The notes under the pieces: model-generated
Told to the model about the DNA's origin: nothing
The model's input: the letters and a program-made list of their open reading frames with translations, nothing else
Databases searched by the model: none
Shown here: piece by piece, positions 11,457 to 22,316 of the stretch
How positions within the stretch are numbered: the first letter of the stretch is position 1
Layout of the letters: every line of letters starts with the position of its first letter
Source of the DNA: Oryza sativa Japonica Group
Taxonomy: Eukaryota; Streptophyta; Magnoliopsida; Poales; Poaceae
Direction of reading: 5' to 3'
Assembly: GCF_034140825.1 (NCBI RefSeq)
Contig: NC_089041.1
Location: forward strand, 3,296,001-3,360,000
Length of the DNA stretch: 64,000 nucleotides
Program-made: the position numbers and the translations under genes

Positions 11457-11802
11457 GAGCAGCGGGTACAATAAACGGTTTAAGCCAGCGATAGCACATC
11501 CAACCTAGCAAAAGTGATGAGCTGGATGGAAAAAACTAGGAGAGAGTGCCAGCGGACGACTAAATTGTCGCTGACTACACACGAACTCCAAGACAAGGGA
11601 AACAGCGGAAAAAAAACTTATCCCATGGTTGCATGTGAGGCAATGCGCGGGAACAGTAGGATAAGGCGTAAAAAAATAATAATCAATTCATTGGTGCTTG
11701 TGCATATAGCCAGCAGCTATACAGACACCATCTTCTAGTTATCTCTATCGCTGATGTGGTCTTTTTTACCGCCCGCAGTCGTCCGCTTTATTAAACTCGC
11801 TC
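11457..11802. mobile_element. Tourist-like (PIF/Harbinger) MITE with TAA duplication
   Basis: The left end GAGCAGCGGGTACAATAAAC and the reversed right end GAGCGAGTTTAATAAAGCGG are inverted relatives. TAA at 11454-11456 and 11803-11805 fits the 3-bp duplication of PIF/Harbinger elements. It sits in the upstream region of the VOC gene. No coding capacity. Confidence 0.6.
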
Positions 11803-11805
11803 TAA

Positions 11806-12263
11806 TAATAATATGCAGAACTACATGCAAGAGCATCTAACTAATTCTATCCATCATAAACTAAACTCCTCTGCATTGAATAATTACGCTAACTGACGAC
11901 AATAATACACAATAACACTACTGTTATGTAAAATCGTGAAGAGATCACAATCTGGAGGGAAGCAGGAGTGTTTAGCGATAAGCGAGATATAGCATAATCT
12001 TTTCAGTGCTTTGCTGCCTCGACAGTTAGAAGTAGTTCCCCCCAGGATGCGATCTTGGTCGCAACCCTTGGAATTGATCACTTTCGATCAGTTCTTCTAA
12101 ACCTGTAAATGTGTATATACTCCCCTTAATGAAATTTGGTTGGCCTCCTTCGGCTGACCCGGCGAACTGCTATGTAAAATACATGTGACTAAATAAGCAC
12201 AGCAGAATAAGGATGTGTTTGGTTATGAATTAAGATAACCAGCTTAGCTAACTTTTATGCAGA
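11806..12263. other. Intergenic stretch, nothing recognised
   Basis: AT-rich sequence between two MITEs with no supported gene or repeat ends. Confidence 0.45.
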
Positions 12264-12272
12264 TTTTATGTT

Positions 12273-12988
12273 GAGTGAAATACATTACTTGTCCCTAAAC
12301 TTGTGTGGTGATGTCACTTAGGTCCGTGAACTTGAAAATTATACGTTTAGGTCCGTGAACTTAGTTTAATGTACCACTCCAGTTCAAACGTCCTTTGACT
12401 GCGTTTGACCGCCAACGTGGCATACCACATAGGCAACACTTTTGCTCTCAGCCCCTTCCACATCACAACACGTCACATATATCTCCTTGTAGCTATATAG
12501 TGACACCAGAATCCCCCAAAAAAAATCCTCAAATCGTTATTCCCTCTCATTCTTCTCCTTGCATGTATAGAAAATGTGGTCTCGATTAGCAATTGCTATT
12601 GTGCTGCCTCCCGCCGCTAATCCGGCCGCACTGTCACCGCTAACCCCGCTGCACCGCACTGCCTCCTGCCGCTAATCTCACCGCCAAGGCCGCCACAACC
12701 GCTACCTCTCGCCTCCTTCCGCTAACCTTACCGTCGAAACCCTAGCCGATTTAGGGATATTTTGGGGGATTTGGTTGAAATGCACTAGTCAGGGTAAGTT
12801 ATGTGCGAAGATATATGTGGAGGGGGCTAAGCACGAAAGTGTTGCCGGCGGTTAAACGTGGTCAAAGGACGATTAGACCGGGGGTGGCACATTAAACCAA
12901 GTTAATGGACCTAAACGTGTAATTTTCAAGTTCACGGACCTAAGTGACACTACCCCACAAGTTTAAGGACCGGGTATATATTTCACTC
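12273..12988. mobile_element. Mutator-type MITE, 716 bp, perfect 9-bp target duplication
   Basis: Terminal inverted repeats of about 130-140 bases begin GAGTGAAATA at both ends and share GTCACTTAGGTCCGTGAACT. The element is flanked by the perfect 9-bp direct repeat TTTTATGTT at 12264-12272 and 12989-12997. The centre is GC-rich with short CCGCCGCTAAT-type repeats. No transposase. Confidence 0.88.
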
Positions 12989-13220
12989 TTTTATGTTTGA
13001 TGAAAAAGTTCTAGTTTAAGGATTCAATGTTTAGTTAGATGTTAAAAGTTTGAATGTATTTTAGAAACCTGATGCTAGAAATGAAGAGAACCATGTATGC
13101 CAATAGCATTACTTTCAACATTGAAAAAAACACAGAGAGAATATTTGCGAGGGTCATATGGTTCAAAAGTCTTATATATGTGCAAATGCTGTTAATCTAT
13201 ACAAAGCTACTGTCCAAGGC

Positions 13221-13475
13221 ATAATTCAATAAACTTGATGGTCTGAGAGTGGCTCTGTGATCCAGCTCATCGTTCTTTTCAAAGTTATGTTCTTATATTT
13301 ACAATTTTTGTGTCATATCATTCTCATATTATCAGATTCATTGGAGATAATTTAACAAACTTGATGGTCTGAGAGTGGCTCTGTGATCCAGCTCATCGTT
13401 CTTTTCAAAGGTATGTTTTTATATTTACAATTTCTGTGTCATATCATTCTCATATTATCAGATTCATTGGAGATA
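13221..13475. repeat. Tandem direct duplication, two 126-bp units
   Basis: Two adjacent copies spaced by 126 bases share ACTTGATGGTCTGAGAGTGG and ATCAGATTCATTGGAGATA with only a few differences. No coding frame. Confidence 0.85.
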
Positions 13476-15280
13476 GTTCATTTGGAAGAAAGGTGACAAT
13501 GTTCCTATGTGGTTTTGTGATTTTGTCCATTTTCCCCTGTGATAATAAAAAAGACAATAAACTGTAGAAACCTGAACTTTCAAAAACTAATAATAATGGA
13601 ATTGCAGTATAAAGCTGGGTAATATCAATTTGTACTAAATCGATCTAGGGATAGGAACATCATTACAAGACAACACTAACATGCAGATGCAACATAACAT
13701 GAAAACATGACATTCAGATGAAATAAAGTCAGTTGTCAAATATCAAGGGCTGTAGAAATTGAGTGAACAGCAAAAACTTTAAGATGAGCTTCTACCAACA
13801 ACCAAAGCAGTGAAACCCACATGAATAATGTAACACAAGGGAGCCTAAAATGGTTCGGAAAATAGGAACAAATAAGTTGAGTACAAAAAAGAATAATACG
13901 CAGCTCGTTAACTCTTCTGACAACAAGCTTGCAGATATGTCATATTGCAATTAAAGTTGCTAGAAGCCATAGTAGGTAAGAACTATTTTGATGTATGACA
14001 TCATACAAACTTCTGAGAACCTAGCAACGCTACTAATACCTATTCCTCTACTCATGGCAGGCACTCACTCAGAACTCCGTTATACTATTCTCCTCATACC
14101 TAGCCCTCGTGGCACGCAAGCAACTAAAAGAGCCATACAAATTAGTCAACCCTAAGCTATTCCCACTCACAAACCAAAGTAAACTACCAAGCATACCACT
14201 CATTGAACCAATGACTATTCCTGTTCAAGAACGATACAGAGTAAACTAACAGCTATTGTCGCTCCTCCTACTTGTAGCACCTCATGACTTTTACTTCTCG
14301 TATCCCACAAAAGAGTAATCTGCAATACAATAGAATCAGCGATATCAGCAATATCTAACCCTAAACAGCCTCTTCCAGCAGATTATTAACTCTGGCTTTC
14401 AGTTCTCCCTTCATAGAATTCAGGTCCAGCCTAACTGACAGTGGCGGACTTAGAATTTTACAAATGGGGTACGATAAACTAATCTACTTATAAAACAATA
14501 AATTATCTATTTTTTATACAATATTATCTCTAAAGAAATATAAAAACCTGAATATATCATAAAAATTGGACTAGAAATAAACTAAATCTTATTTTTATCT
14601 CTAGATCCCATTGTAATGCATTGACATGTAACTAGTAAATAGAATGCCGTAACTCACTTGAACAATATATATAGCTTTATAATCATTGGATTCATATCAA
14701 GTGTCGATCTCTAATTCATCCATAAAATTTGTTATATGATTATATATTATTCAATATTATTAATCTTTATAGCATTTTAGATTGTGTTTAACAAAAATAT
14801 CTTTCCGCTTATTAAAAAACTAGTCAGGTACCTTATATAAGTACAATAATATTAATAAATATAATAATTATTTTTTACTCATACAAAAACATAGATAATA
14901 TATATTACGAAGCACACACACATGAGTTAGCTGCTAGTATTCATGTGCAAATAATAGTGCTGGTTGTATCAATATTTATTATCAAAAATAAATAAGAATG
15001 AGAAAACAACAAGAAGAAGAAGATGGAACAACAGAAGAATATAAGGTTAAAGTTTTAGTTTCACTCCGTATTATGACGAAGAACAATTTTAATAATATTA
15101 GTATATTATCGATTAATATGATCATATACCATACCATGGATGTGGGTAACTTTTCCCTACGTGTGTTTGAGCTAGTGATTAACCTCCTCTTTTTCTTACC
15201 TTCTTTCGAATTTCTACTAATGTGTTTGGTGAAAAAATGTTTTGTTTTAAATGAGATAAAGAAACAATTTGACTAGATTA
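13476..15280. other. AT-rich intergenic stretch
   Basis: No gene is supported. Around 14440-14900 the sequence is extremely AT-rich and begins with GTGGCGGACTTAGAATTTT, a phrase I associate with ends of grass repeats, but no partner end was found. Confidence 0.4.
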
Positions 15281-15284
15281 TTTT

Positions 15285-15400
15285 TTTAGAGAGAATCCAT
15301 TATGTGCCGTTGACTTTGTCCCTATTCTATAATATGCCACTGAGTTTGTAAAGTTATACAATATGCCATCATATTTTGCAAGGCTAGTAGTCACTCGTCC
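15285..15400. repeat. Single Mutator-like terminal repeat fragment
   Basis: The stretch GAGAGAATCCATTATGTGCC and following phrases (CTATTCTATAATATGCCACT) resemble one inverted-repeat arm of the long-TIR Mutator-type elements elsewhere in the window. No opposite arm was found, so it is probably a remnant. It abuts the F-box relic. Confidence 0.35.
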
Positions 15401-15404
15401 TCCT

Positions 15405-15710
15405 ATAGCGCTGATGGTACGCACTAAAGGGGTTTACTGATTGAATGGGTATAGAGTTGCCATAGAATATCTCAGCAAAGTAGACCACCGCAATGTTGTT
15501 GATGTTCATGAAATCCTGCTTGAGGATGTTAAAAAGCGTGAAATTTATGAGATTATGGAGGATCATTGGGTTCAAGAGCCGAAAGCTATGGTAAGCTATT
15601 TCTGATCGGATGACCAGTCTGGAACCCTTTTTAAGAGCGGGGTGGAACATAGTCAAGCTTGCTAGAGAGAAACTAGTTGATATTGCTAATTCTGCAATAA
15701 CCTGTATCAA
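15405..15710 (+). pseudogene. Relic of F-box/FBD gene last exon (copy of gene A 3' end)
   Basis: This segment is very similar to 19010-19290, the end of the last exon and 3' flank of F-box gene A. Shared text includes CCGCAATGTT, GAAATCCTGCTTGAGGATGT and CAAGAGCCGAAAGCTATG up to the same stop. It lacks the F-box, the LRR exons and any start, so it is a truncated duplicate. The similarity continues into the 3' flank (GAGAAACTAGTTGATATTG), so a DNA-level duplication is more likely than a spliced retrocopy. It lies about 2 kb upstream of gene A on the same strand. Confidence 0.85.
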
Positions 15711-16064
15711 ATCAATATTATAATATTGTAATTCTTTTGTGTGTTCAATGGAAGGAAGAAAATTATTAATGCAGGTTATTTCAAACGCGAATATTAGGGA
15801 ATGACCTAATATCAAATAAATATAAGGGGTAAAATTTCAAACCCAGGCCAGCTAGCTCACCACCTTGTGAAGCTAGCCGGAAGTCCCTTGGGTATTTCTC
15901 TTGATGCATGTTATTTCAGTTATTGATTTCGATTACTCTAGGCCGCAAACTCTCATCACTACGATCAGGGTCTTCCATGCTTTTTTGTCCAAGTTTTAGA
16001 AAAATAATAACTAGAATTGAATGTGTGATTCTCTGTATAGAATAGATGCTAAACATGAGTTTAA

Positions 16065-16250
16065 AATTGAAGGGTTAATTGGATTCATGCCATTATAAAT
16101 TTGTTCGTTTGAAAATATACTATTACAATTCAATAAATTGAAACTATGCCATTTATAATTTTGTAGAAATTCCAAATGTACCACTACATTACATACATCT
16201 TCCAAGCATATCATTAAAATTTTCTTGACCAAAATACCCTCTTCTCCTAC
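16065..16250. repeat. AT-rich repeat arm upstream of F-box gene A
   Basis: Phrases such as GGATTCATGCCATTATAAAT and CAAATGTACCACTACATTAC resemble an arm of long-TIR grass elements. A matching opposite arm was not located. Confidence 0.3.
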
Positions 16251-16920
16251 CTTCATCCATCTTCCTCCTTCCCCTTACTCTATCTCTCCCACTCCTGACC
16301 AATGTGGCAGCGGGACCATGCGCCCTCCACGTCACTGTTGACGGCCGGATTTGCTTGCTCGCCGTCGACGAAGCATGGCTCCCCATCCGCCGTCGGTGAG
16401 CGGGACGCGACACAGGAGGATGGCGAGCTCCAACTCCTCTTCTCGCTGAGCCTCTTCCCTCTCGAGGTCGCCATGGCGCCCCAGATCCACCCTTTCTGCG
16501 TCCAGACCGCTCCACCGCACCGATGCCCGCTGCTTGGTTAGTGTTTTCATGTCCGTTTTCGTGTCAGTTTTCGACTACTATACTTGTCCGTTAGTGTTTC
16601 GGATCGGATTTCCGCACCAATAAACAGGGTCCTAGGTCGTCTTCTTCCTCCTCAGAACGGGCCGGCTGCATCTGCACCTCCTGCTGCTGCTTGCAAGATT
16701 CCTGCATCCGACAATCTCGTCGTCCGGCGTCTCAGGTACTCATCCTTGTTCCCAAAATAAAGCTAGCAAAATACCCGTGTCTTGCAACTATCTTAAGTTC
16801 TTGACTTGGAAATTATATTATCTGCCAGCAAACATCCAGCCATACAAGATCCCGCCGACTCGAAGTAGTAGAGAAAACGACATTTTTAACCCCAGGGACT
16901 AAGCATATGGAAAGAAAGAA

Positions 16921-17016
16921 AAAAAAATAAACATCTTGCAAATCTACTGCTTTGGAACAGGCCAATTAGAAAAAATAAACATCTTGCAAATCTACTGCTT
17001 TGGAACAGGCCAATTA
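16921..17016. repeat. Tandem duplication, two 48-bp units
   Basis: Two exact or nearly exact adjacent copies, each containing ACATCTTGCAAATCTACTGC. The array lies in the leader intron of F-box gene A. Confidence 0.9.
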
Positions 17017-17411
17017 GATTAGATCTGCTTCTCTCATATGCTAGATTTACAGTAAATGGCTTTTGGCGAGGATGTCATTCACAACTCTGCACACTTTGCA
17101 ATCTTTAGTTGCTTCAACTAAGTGTTAAAGAACACTTAGCGATTTAATATCTTCTACAAGTAACTTTATTTGGGTGGCCTTCAAGTCTTTTGAAGAAAAA
17201 CATAAATCCTTGACCTGTTTGTATATAAAAATAGTAAATCAAGCATCAAGCCAACGAGGATGATAATGCTTACATTTATGGAATATTGAACTGGTTTGGC
17301 TTTTGGAGTGAACAAATAATATAGATGTTGTTGTATGGCCAAATATTCACCTGCGCGCATTGATGTTCTTTTCAATATTCTTCATGCAGATAGAGAGTTT
17401 CATCGAATCGA

Positions 17412-19204
17412 ATGGCAGAGGGCAAGAGTGAAAAATTCAAACAACTTAATGGTGTAATGGTCGAAAGAAAGAGACCAAGGATTCACTTGGGCGACTTGCA
17501 CACAGTATGCGATTTGTAGTGCTGCAACCTTCTCCTGCGTGTACTAGCATATTGCTTGGTAGAATAATTTTTAATGTTTGTTTCTGATATTATTGCTTCG
17601 TGATTACAGGATATATTGAATCGTATCATATCACTTCTGCCATTAAAGGAGGCTGCAAGGACAAGTGTATTATCAAACCACTGGAAAAATATTTGGTGTT
17701 CCCGAGAAAGCTTGGTGTTTAGATTTTATACAGTGCTTTCAATGCATCATCATATCAAAAGATGTTGGACTTCCGATGGTCAGAGGTTAAATAAAGAACT
17801 TTTCATCGAGAGAGTCGATTCAGTGTTAAAGCAACGCAGTGGTCTAGGAGTTCAAACAGTGGCAATTCTTTATGAATTAGAAAACGAAGATGCAGACCAT
17901 ATAGATAGGTGGCTGAACTTTGTTATTGCTTCAAAGACAAAACAGCTTATTCTTGATTTGGATCCTTACTATCCTAAAGTGGCACCATATAACTTTCCTT
18001 TTAAGCTTTTCAATGCTACTAACAGCTTGCAGTTGCAAGCATTGAAACTTATCTCTGTTTCTCTAAAGCTGCCAGCGAATTTCATGGGTTTTCGGAACCT
18101 TCAAAAGCTTAAGCTAGATTGCACAGATATTAGTGATGATGATATGCAGACTTTGGTCTCAAACTGCAATGCCTTGAATTTTCTTGGTATCCTTTATTGT
18201 GGAATGCTTACAAGATTGCAGACATCCCAACCTCTAAACCAGCTTAAGCATTTGCAAGTCGAGAACTGTACAATGCTTCAAGATATACAATTAAATTTTG
18301 GTTTGACAAAACTTGAGTATGAAGGCCCACTGATACCTTTAGCACCTCCTGGACCTTTGTTGATGACAAATGTCATGATGAAGTTATCAGATATAGATTC
18401 TGCTCTTGAATATATCTTCACCAAACTGCCAAGTAAACTGTTCAGAACTCAAGGTTTGTGACACAAACTCAGTTTTCCATTTTCAAAATGCATGTGCACC
18501 CATCCCTGTGTAAGTTGTGGCATTGATTGTTTCTTTCTCATGTTGTGTTTGTCAGAGGGCTACTTTGCCAGAGAAGACCGTAAAATTTATGTATCTAAAG
18601 CATTTGAGATTGGAATTGACGTTTTGCGTACGGCCAAGGGAAGCTGATATGTTTGATTTTGCCTGCATCCTGAAAGCTGCTCCTTTGCTTGAAATACTGG
18701 AATTGCATGTAAGTTTATCACTCACTTACAATTAATTTCACGTACCATATAGTATCTGTTTAATATTCCATATGCCATTTTCTTTTCTAGATGTGGATGC
18801 CCTATGATAACCAACATTACTGTGAAGATCATGGTGTTCTTCGAAGTCTCCCCAATCACGCTCACTCCAATCTCAAGCTCGCCTATGTTACTGGATTTTA
18901 CGGCATGAAAGATCAGTTGGAGCTTTTACGCCATATCCTAATAAATTCTGTCATGCTCAATGCAATGAAGATAGATCCAAGGCCGGTTGTCGCTGTTCCC
19001 CATGGAACGGTGATGTTATGTACTGAAGGGCTTAATTGTTTGAATGGATATAGAGTTGCCATGGAATATCTTAGCAAAGCAGACCACCGCAATGTTCTTG
19101 ATGTTCATGAAATCCTGCTTGAGGATGTTCAAAAGCGTGAAATTTATGCGATTATGAAGGATCGTTGGATTCAAGAGCCGAAAGCTATGCTAAGCTATTT
19201 CTGA
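17412..19204 (+). CDS. F-box / LRR / FBD protein, copy A (probably truncated by a frame mismatch)
   Basis: Exons by comparison with copy B at 49-51 kb: 17412-17504, 17610-18453, 18556-18708, 18791-19204. A leader exon ending at 16735 with acceptor before 17390 is likely. The F-box spans exons 1-2 (LGDLHTDILNRIISLLP, ARTSVLSNHWKNIW). LRR-like strands follow (LQKLKLDCTDISDDD, LKHLQVENCTML). FBD-type sequence ends the protein (LRSLPNHAHSNLKLAYVTG, DRWIQEPKAMLSYF). Such proteins normally bind SKP1 and recruit substrates to SCF ubiquitin ligases. In copy B exon 2 ends in phase 0 at the homologous GTTTGTGA donor; here it ends in phase 1, while exon 3 still reads well only in phase 0. A small indel near the end of exon 2 is inferred. 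It would cut off the FBD part unless another donor is used. Confidence 0.75.
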
Positions 19205-20995
19205 TCATATCATCTGCAACCCTTTTCAAGAACACAGTCAAGCTTGCTTGGGAGAAACTAGTTGATATTGTCAATTATGCAAATTAAATGGAGAAGTGAG
19301 AGGATGTTGTAAAATTGGAGATATCTTTATAGCTAAACTACTGTAATAACGTTTCTGGATATATATTTTTATGAGTGAATTTCATTTTGGGCGTTTAGCT
19401 TTTGTTGTCCATCTCAAATTAAAAACTTTGATTAAAGAATGATCCAAAGTGAAATATCGAAAATAAAAAGATGGTGCAAAGCAAAATTTGCTTTATTTTT
19501 GTAGCTACTGATTGACTACTTGACTGACCATACGCTCTACCACTTAAACTTGCTCACACGTGGTTGTGCATGTTGGTCCTAGGCTTGTTTCTTGGGTTGG
19601 AATTCTTTTATTGGGCTCAATATATAATGGGCTCAACCCAACCCGATACCGGACTTTGTCCCGTACGACCCACGTCCATTAGGAATGGCATGCATGACTT
19701 TGGAGTGAGTTGGGAATTAATCCCTCTAGCACGCAAAACAGAGTGACTTATTAGCGTATGATTAATTAAGTATTAATAATTTTTTAAAAGAAAATATAAT
19801 ATAATTTTTAAAGCAACTTTCGTATAATTTTTTTTTAAAAAAACCGTACCGCTTAACATTTTAGAAAGCATGCGCGCGGAAAACGAAGGGGTTAAGTTGG
19901 AAAAGCTAGCAAAAGAACATATCCTCAAGGGCAGGACAGCCGAGTGGGTATCTCAAAATAGGAGTAATATCTCTATAGGTTAATAATTAAGGGAAAAAAA
20001 CATAGTCAAGTTATCAACGAGTTGAAAAAATATCACCAACAGTTCACCAACTGAGCAACATAAGTTCTATTCCTCTCTTTTTCTATGAGATATATACCAA
20101 CGTAGTGATATATATATAGTTTTATTCCTCTCTTTTTCTATGAGATGTGCATAGCGCGATATCTTATTCAGTTTTAAATTTTAAAATGTGCAGCGTGTTA
20201 GCCGTGAATCATGATTCATATGAGTGCCCGGCCGGCGATTGATTAAACGATGGGGAATATGAATACGCCTCTTTAGTTCAGACCAAAATCATGCCACTCA
20301 TCCAACACCGACAGAAACGCGTGAACACCAACCAAAAACCAATGAAGTTTTTTTTCTTTTGACAGGATATAATATGGCGTGAATACCAACATAATATTTT
20401 TTTCTGTTAGATTAGTGTTGTTGCTGAATTATATGGCGTCAGCTTGTGGCTAATCGATCGATATGGTCCAAAACTAAGACGCATATACCTGGAAGGAACT
20501 GAACTGCTGCAGGATCTGTTCATCAATCAACATCTTGGCTCGGTAAGGTTGTAGTTCACAAATGCACATCCGACGTATATATCATATCATCCATTCATCC
20601 CCGTATATATGAAAATGACGATATTTTGGCATTGACCTCGCACCTATGGAATCACCAAAGCCTTTTGTTTGTTATTACTGTAGCTATGTTGTTTCCTTCG
20701 TACTAGTTAGCCTTGCACTTTTTTTTTTAGATAATAATCATCGAAGTATTAACAACTGTAACCGGCCGCTTGTTAGTATCGATGAAAACTACGTTTTCAT
20801 TTGTTGCAAATAACTTGATAAAAATTTCCTTGACACCATATCCGTACGTTTTCCAAATCAGCATGGACGAACTCCTAATTTCACCATATCCATTCCCTCC
20901 ACCAATCAGCCCAATGACCTAATTAACTCGGCATCTTGTTAGATACATTTCCATCCTATCATCCCTTGGTTGTAGACGAGGTAATTTGTCCCTTA
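19205..20995. other. Intergenic stretch with MITE pieces
   Basis: No gene supported. Around 19735-19885 there is an end of a grass MITE family (GCATGCGCGCGGAAAACGAAGG), also seen in part near 38.3 kb. Around 20060-20140 a short phrase (TTCCTCTCTTTTTCTATGAG) occurs twice. Confidence 0.45.
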
Positions 20996-20999
20996 TCTT

Positions 21000-21225
21000 A
21001 CGGTGCGTTTGAACATTAAGTTCACCTGGGCTAATCTATTTCAAGCAAAATAAGATAGTAGATCATTAACCACGATTAATTAAGTATTAATTATTATAAA
21101 TTTGATAAATAAATTTATTTATTGATTTGAAAATAACTTCTATATATAATTTCTTTTACAAAAGTTTCATTTATAAGTTTGGGAAATGTGTTAATTGAAA
21201 AAAAAAACGAACACAATCTTAGCCT
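21000..21225. repeat. hAT-like MITE, probable
   Basis: Left end CGGTGCGTTTGAACATTAAG and right end AAAACGAACACAATCTTAG are imperfect inverted relatives around an AT-rich core. Target duplication not resolved. Confidence 0.4.
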
Positions 21226-21669
21226 ACTTTTCACCCGTAGATAGAAGGAACACCTCAATGCCCTCAGTTGAATGGCAAACAATCAGTTAAAAGCAGAATT
21301 ATGTTTACCAATGTGTGATGGAAAATGAATGGTCAATGTATCAATGATCAACGGTGGTCCAAACAAAACACATCCTATCCTACATCTTGTGCCACCATGG
21401 CGTATTATTGTACAAAAGTTAAGTACTAGTATACCGCAGCGTGCAAAGCAGCATGGTCAAACACATACGCCATCAAACACAACGGATGAAAGCAAAGGTC
21501 AAATGCCCCCCAAAAGCACAGCTAAAAAGTTTTAAAAAGAAGCACACGACAGCAAATTCGCCCCCAAAAAAAGGTTTTCGCGCGCCGGCACAACACAACA
21601 CAACACAAACCCGCGCCACCACGCAAAGCAAACTTGGCCCAAAGCATCACACACACACACACACCAAAC

Positions 21670-22020
21670 TAATCAATTTTTTTAGAGTAATTAGACTTGG
21701 TTTATTTTTTTTTTCAAAACATCACATCGAATCTTTATACACATATATGGAGCATTAAATATATATAAAAAAACAAATAGCACATTTTGCATGAAAATCA
21801 CGAGATGAATCTTTTAACCTAGCTAGTCCATGATTAGCTGTAAGTGTTACAGTAACCCACATATGCTAATGACGGTTTAATTAGACTCAAAAAAAATTCG
21901 TCTCGCATTTCTAAATGAGTTATGAAATTAGTTTTTTTCATCTGTATCTGAAAAGCTCTTTTGATATCCAATCAATCAACCGATGTGACATCTAAAATTT
22001 TTATTTTCGTGAACTATATT
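21670..22020. repeat. Common rice MITE in the FLA promoter
   Basis: The sequence includes AACATCACATCGAATCTTTA, GAGCATTAAATATATATAAA, CATGATTAGCTGTAAGTGTT and TACAGTAACCCACATATGCT. It ends near CGATGTGACATCTAAAATTT. I recognise this order from a very abundant rice MITE. It ends about 300 bp upstream of the fasciclin-like gene start codon, so it occupies the proximal promoter. Exact ends uncertain. Confidence 0.6.
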
Positions 22021-22316
22021 TTAAAGAAAAAAAAGCCTAAAAAGTCGTACAAAAAACGTGTCGCGAACCTGCACAGGTTGGTGCAGAGCGCCGCACACCG
22101 ACACACCCTCCCCCCGGCCCCACCTGCCAGCCTGTACCCACCCCTCCCTACTGTTATACACAATCGCCTCACCTCTCTCCCCCTCTCCCAAGTCTCCATC
22201 TCTCTCTCCTCGAATAAACCCCCACCACCCCACCTCCATTTTTACTCCTCCCACGAGACAGCACAAACCCAATCCCATCCACCAACCACCTCGCCGCCGT
22301 CGCCGCCGCCGCAGCC

